A stretch of DNA of 9,785 nt, taken from NCBI GenBank assembly GCA_030037105.1, contig JASHRY010000412.1, forward strand, positions 1 to 9,785, in the 5' to 3' direction. The stretch is from Xanthobacteraceae bacterium. GTDB taxonomy: Bacteria > Pseudomonadota > Alphaproteobacteria > Rhizobiales > Xanthobacteraceae. The position numbers and the translations under genes were made by a program. The notes beneath the pieces are model-generated. The model did no database searches. It saw only the letters and a list, made by a program, of their open reading frames with translations, and was not told where the DNA came from. Below, one piece after another: positions 6,864 through 9,785 of the stretch. Within the stretch, counting starts at the first letter, position 1, and every line of letters begins with the position of its first letter.

Positions 6864-6900
6864 CCTTGCCCATGAATAATGTGTGCGGCGCCGTTGCCGC
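6856..6900 (-). promoter_or_regulatory. Tandem-hairpin ANTAR-protein RNA target (AmiR antitermination site)
   Basis: The transcript has two consecutive stem-loops with six-base loops. Hairpin 1 is GCGGC-AACGGC-GCCGC (6900-6885), a perfect 5-bp stem. Hairpin 2 is CA(T)GGGC-AAGGAC-GCCCTG (6874-6856), six pairs with one bulged T. A 10-base A/T-rich linker (6884-6875) separates them. Both loops have A at position 1 and G at position 4, the known signature of ANTAR-domain RNA targets. The 3' arm of hairpin 2 is part of the terminator's 5' arm, which gives the expected switch: AmiR holding hairpin 2 leaves the terminator unformed and amiE is transcribed. The position directly between amiR and amiE, as in P. 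aeruginosa ami, strengthens the call. It is read by eye; no folding program was run. Confidence 0.8.
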
Positions 6901-6919
6901 GCTCCTGCGTCTCAGGAGC
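6901..6919 (-). repeat. 7-bp stem-loop just after amiR
   Basis: GCTCCTG and CAGGAGC pair perfectly around a 5-base loop AGACG in the transcript (6919-6901), 11 bases after the amiR stop and directly before ANTAR hairpin 1. No T-run follows. It could protect the amiCR message 3' end or mark an RNA-processing site. Its 5-base loop does not fit the ANTAR loop rule. Confidence 0.5.
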
Positions 6920-6930
6920 TTGAAAAAACC

Positions 6931-7560
6931 CTATTCGAGAATGTCATGGGAGTCAATGATAGCGGCCGCCACGGCGCCGATGGAGACCCGCTGGCTCATG
7001 GCCTTCCGGCGCATGAAATGATAGGCTTTTTCCTCATCAATGTTGCGCTTGTCCATGAGGATGTACTTGGCGCGCTCGATGCTGCGGAATGCCCGTAAGG
7101 TCTCATCGAGTTTGTCGATCCGCGTCCGCAGCCGCCCCTCATAGAGGAACTGCGCCCGCGCAACGGCGAGGGCGGTCAACACCGTGCCGGGGGTAAACGG
7201 CCGATGCAGCACGGCGTGCGGCGCGCAATCGTGCAACAATTTCAGTCTGGGCATTTGCGCTGCCTGCGTCACGACGACCAGTGCGGCCGTCGGCTGCCCG
7301 GGGACCCACGGCAGCCATTGCGGCAACTCGGGCACGAGCTCGCAGAATACGACGTCGACCGCTTCCGGCAGCCGGGACGGCAGCGGCCATTCGCGGCGGA
7401 CGTTATCCCGCGTGCGCAGCAGTTCGCGTACCAGCAGGTCCCCTTCCACGTCATGTGGAACGGCCACCAAGATTTGCAGAGACGATATCTCCGCAGCGGG
7501 GCTCGGGGGTTCGCGTGTTGCTCCGACGCCGGCGGGCGAGGAATGTCGCTGCTCTCTCAT
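6931..7560 (-). CDS. amiR: AmiR, ANTAR-domain transcription antiterminator
   Basis: A 209-residue RNA-binding antiterminator. Residues 25-130 form a pseudo-receiver domain that lacks the usual paired acidic residues and phospho-Asp, as expected for AmiR, which is controlled by AmiC binding and not by phosphorylation. A coiled-coil linker follows at about 135-158, then the ANTAR domain at about 145-205 (RSIERAKYILMDKRNIDEEK, then AYHFMRRKAMSQRVSIG, VAAAIIDSHDIL). The ATG overlaps the amiC stop by one base (TGATG), so sensor and effector are made in coupled amounts, as needed for the AmiC-AmiR complex. The gene ends 217 bases before amiE, and that gap contains the predicted RNA target and terminator. 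The family is certain; the target assignment is by position and by the leader structure. Confidence 0.95.
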   Translation of the reverse strand: MREQRHSSPAGVGATREPPSPAAEISSLQILVAVPHDVEGDLLVRELLRTRDNVRREWPLPSRLPEAVDVVFCELVPELPQWLPWVPGQPTAALVVVTQAAQMPRLKLLHDCAPHAVLHRPFTPGTVLTALAVARAQFLYEGRLRTRIDKLDETLRAFRSIERAKYILMDKRNIDEEKAYHFMRRKAMSQRVSIGAVAAAIIDSHDILE

Positions 7561-8708
7561 CAGGGCTGCGCCAATGCGCCGATGTGATCGCGGCCGATCA
7601 GAAACGGGTCCGCCAAAACCGGCATTTCGGATTGCTGCATGATTTCAAACTGTCCTTTTCGATCGATCCGGCCGATGCGCGACCACAGATTGGTATGGCT
7701 GGTGGCGGTGTTGACCGAGATGCGGCCCTGGGGTGCGTCGAAATCGGCGCCCAGCGCGGTCTGCCTGATGATGTCGGTGTCCATCGAATTGGTCTGCGCC
7801 AATGCGTTCGCAAACAGATGGACCTGAAAATAGGCGGCTTCGGCGCACATATTGGTGGGCTCATCCTCGCCATAACGGGCCTTGTATCGCCTGACGAAAT
7901 GTTCATTGCGCTCGCCGGTCAACGACTGGAAGTAGGGCGCGGCGGTGATGTGCCGCTCGGCAACGTCGAAGCCCATGGCGCGCACCTCGGATTCGGTGGT
8001 GGTCAGACTGGCGATGGGTGTGACACGGGCATCGAGGCCGGCTTCGGCGAAAGCCTGATAGAGATACACCGTCGAGTAACCGACTACGGTGGAAAAAATG
8101 ACGTCCGGTGCGGCATTTTTGATCTCCCGCATCGTCGCGCGAAAATCGCAGTGCTTGGCGCGCAGATCCAGATAGGTCTCGCCGGCGACCGTGCAGCCGC
8201 GGCGGCGCAAAAGCTCGCGCATGATCCGATTGGATTCACGCGGATAGACATAGTCGGAGCCGACGAAATAGAAGCGCGGCCCATAGGTTTTTGCCAAGTA
8301 GGAACAGAGCATGACGCTGTTCTGGTTGGGGGCCGCGCCGGTGTAGATGACGTTGGGCGAGAATTCGAAACCCTCATAAAGCGTCGGGTACCATAACAGC
8401 CCGTTCAGGCGCTCGACGACGGGCAGAACGGCCTTGCGGCTGCTCGAAGTGTAGCAACCGAAAATCATAGTTATGCCGTCTTCGATCATCAACCGCTTGG
8501 CGCAGAGCGCGTAGGCTTGTGCATCCGACCGAGGATCGTAGATCACCGGGACAACTTCCCGGCCGTTCACGCCGCCCACCTTGTTGATCTCGTCGATCGC
8601 GAGCAGCGTAGCCCGCAACTGCGTTTCCTCGATGACCGCCATAACGCCGGACTGGGAAAACAACACCCCGATCCGCCACGACTCCGGACTAAACTGGCAC
8701 CACGTCAC
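7560..8708 (-). CDS. amiC: AmiC, cytoplasmic amide-sensing negative regulator
   Basis: A 382-residue protein with the type-I periplasmic-binding-protein fold (AmiC/UrtA/Leu-Ile-Val class). Blocks shared with P. aeruginosa AmiC (385 residues) include FGCYTSSSRKAVLPVVERLN, YPTLYEGFEFSPN, APNQNS, GSDYVYPRESN, VIFSTVVG, PIASLTTTESEV and DAPQGRISV. In the known system AmiC sequesters AmiR until acetamide binds. It has no signal peptide, which separates it from the exported UrtA/FmdD binding proteins. I prefer the GTG at 8708 because an AAGGAGG ribosome site (8720-8714) lies five bases upstream; the in-frame ATG at 8723 sits in front of that site and the ATG at 8819 adds an unlike extension. The 232-base gap before it probably holds its promoter. 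The stop overlaps the amiR start. Confidence 0.94.
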   Translation of the reverse strand: MTWCQFSPESWRIGVLFSQSGVMAVIEETQLRATLLAIDEINKVGGVNGREVVPVIYDPRSDAQAYALCAKRLMIEDGITMIFGCYTSSSRKAVLPVVERLNGLLWYPTLYEGFEFSPNVIYTGAAPNQNSVMLCSYLAKTYGPRFYFVGSDYVYPRESNRIMRELLRRRGCTVAGETYLDLRAKHCDFRATMREIKNAAPDVIFSTVVGYSTVYLYQAFAEAGLDARVTPIASLTTTESEVRAMGFDVAERHITAAPYFQSLTGERNEHFVRRYKARYGEDEPTNMCAEAAYFQVHLFANALAQTNSMDTDIIRQTALGADFDAPQGRISVNTATSHTNLWSRIGRIDRKGQFEIMQQSEMPVLADPFLIGRDHIGALAQP

Positions 8709-8837
8709 AGCCTCCTCCTTCATAGAGTAGGGTATCGGGATGGCGCCGTGTCGCTCGCTTTTGCTTTTGCCGGCGAGCATTTTTGAGGCGAGTAAATGCC
8801 GTTCACAGCGCCATGGCAAGCGTCTCCACCGTCACAT

Positions 8838-8852
8838 GCAGGAATAATGCCA
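8838..8852 (-). promoter_or_regulatory. Candidate sigma-54 (-24/-12) promoter for amiCR
   Basis: On the - strand TGGCATTATTCCTGC (8852-8838), preceded by T and followed by A, matches the RpoN pattern TTGGCA...TTGCA, with the invariant GG (8851-8850) and GC (8839-8838) at the correct spacing. One core base differs (CTGCA for TTGCA). It would start transcription near 8826 and give a leader of about 120 bases before amiC. RpoN control would suit nitrogen-source genes. No clear NtrC site is visible upstream. The rest of the 8709-8940 gap shows no gene, only GCATTT/AAATGC repeats near 8776-8799. Confidence 0.38.
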
Positions 8853-8940
8853 ACTGCCCGGATGTCGCCCGAGCTTTTCCGGGCTGAAATTTTTCCAAGG
8901 CTTGGCTTCCAAACACGGATCGCGGCTGCCTACTGCCTGC

Positions 8941-9635
<695 letters not shown>

Positions 9636-9639
<4 letters not shown>

Positions 9640-9785
9640 TGGAATTTGCCCTTTCCGAGATAGACTTCGCGGACCTGGTCGTTGTTCATGACGTCGCTCA
9701 GCGGGCCTTCGGCAAGCCGCTGACCTTGATGCAAAACTGTCACGCGTTGCGCGATCTGGCGGACGATGTGCATGTCATGTTCGAC
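9636..9785 (-). CDS. urtD: ABC transporter ATP-binding protein, UrtD/LivG type, C-terminal fragment
   Basis: The last 49 codons of an upstream gene that enters the window from the right edge, stop TGA at 9638-9636. It begins with VEHDMHIVRQIAQRVTVLHQ, the switch-histidine (H-loop) region of an ABC ATPase, continues GQRLAEGPLSDV and ends VREVYLGKGKFQ, a tail typical of UrtD/LivG. The catalytic Walker motifs are outside the window. The four-base overlap with the UrtE-like gene and the UrtD-before-UrtE order support one importer operon feeding the ami genes. Confidence 0.82.

Noticed and set aside
6688..6873. Possible leader peptide of 61 residues starting inside the amiE leader
   Set aside because: Its ATG is inside ANTAR hairpin 2, it runs through the terminator and into amiE in another frame, has no ribosome site, and has no sensible residue pattern.
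7281..8396. 371-codon open frame on the + strand opposite amiC and amiR
   Set aside because: Arg- and Gly-rich shadow of two well-identified genes, with no domain and no supporting context.

Overview
The window looks like chromosomal DNA from a GC-rich alphaproteobacterium, probably of the Rhizobiales/Bradyrhizobium-Rhodopseudomonas type. That placement rests on base composition, gene families and gene company only; there is no rRNA or marker gene here. Two gene blocks converge on a short decayed stretch: a respiratory block on the + strand (1-2173) and an amide-utilisation block on the - strand (9785-2529).

The respiratory block starts with the C-terminus of a heme-copper oxidase subunit I (b(o/a)3-like). 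It is followed, with 1-4 base overlaps, by a SCO1/SenC copper chaperone and an unnamed multi-pass membrane protein. After a 151-base gap holding two perfect inverted repeats comes an NsrR-type Rrf2 regulator with the three cysteines that hold the nitric-oxide-sensing Fe-S cluster. Between nsrR and the - strand block (2174-2528) there is no intact gene, only the tail of a tyrosine recombinase whose catalytic Tyr position reads His, and possibly a scrap of a hydrolase.

The - strand block reads: C-terminus of a UrtD-like ABC ATPase, a UrtE-like ABC ATPase, AmiC (cytoplasmic amide sensor), AmiR (ANTAR antiterminator), a leader RNA, AmiE (aliphatic amidase), then an AAA+ ATPase of the CbbQ/NorQ family and its VWA partner (CbbO/NorD type). 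The logic follows the Pseudomonas aeruginosa ami operon: amide is imported by the Urt-like transporter, AmiC senses it and releases AmiR, AmiR binds nascent RNA, and AmiE is made and splits the amide to carboxylate and ammonia.

The most informative find is the amiR-amiE leader. It carries two consecutive stem-loops with six-base loops (AACGGC and AAGGAC), each with A at loop position 1 and G at position 4, as in the ANTAR-protein RNA target. The second stem-loop shares bases with the 5' arm of a strong intrinsic terminator ending in six Ts, so the two structures exclude each other. A plausible sigma-54 (-24/-12) promoter lies ahead of amiC, which would fit nitrogen control.

The open question is the MoxR-class/VWA pair behind amiE. 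Such pairs normally activate Rubisco or nitric oxide reductase. AmiE needs no metal cofactor, so the client here is unknown. A perfect 10-bp inverted repeat lies between amiE and this pair.
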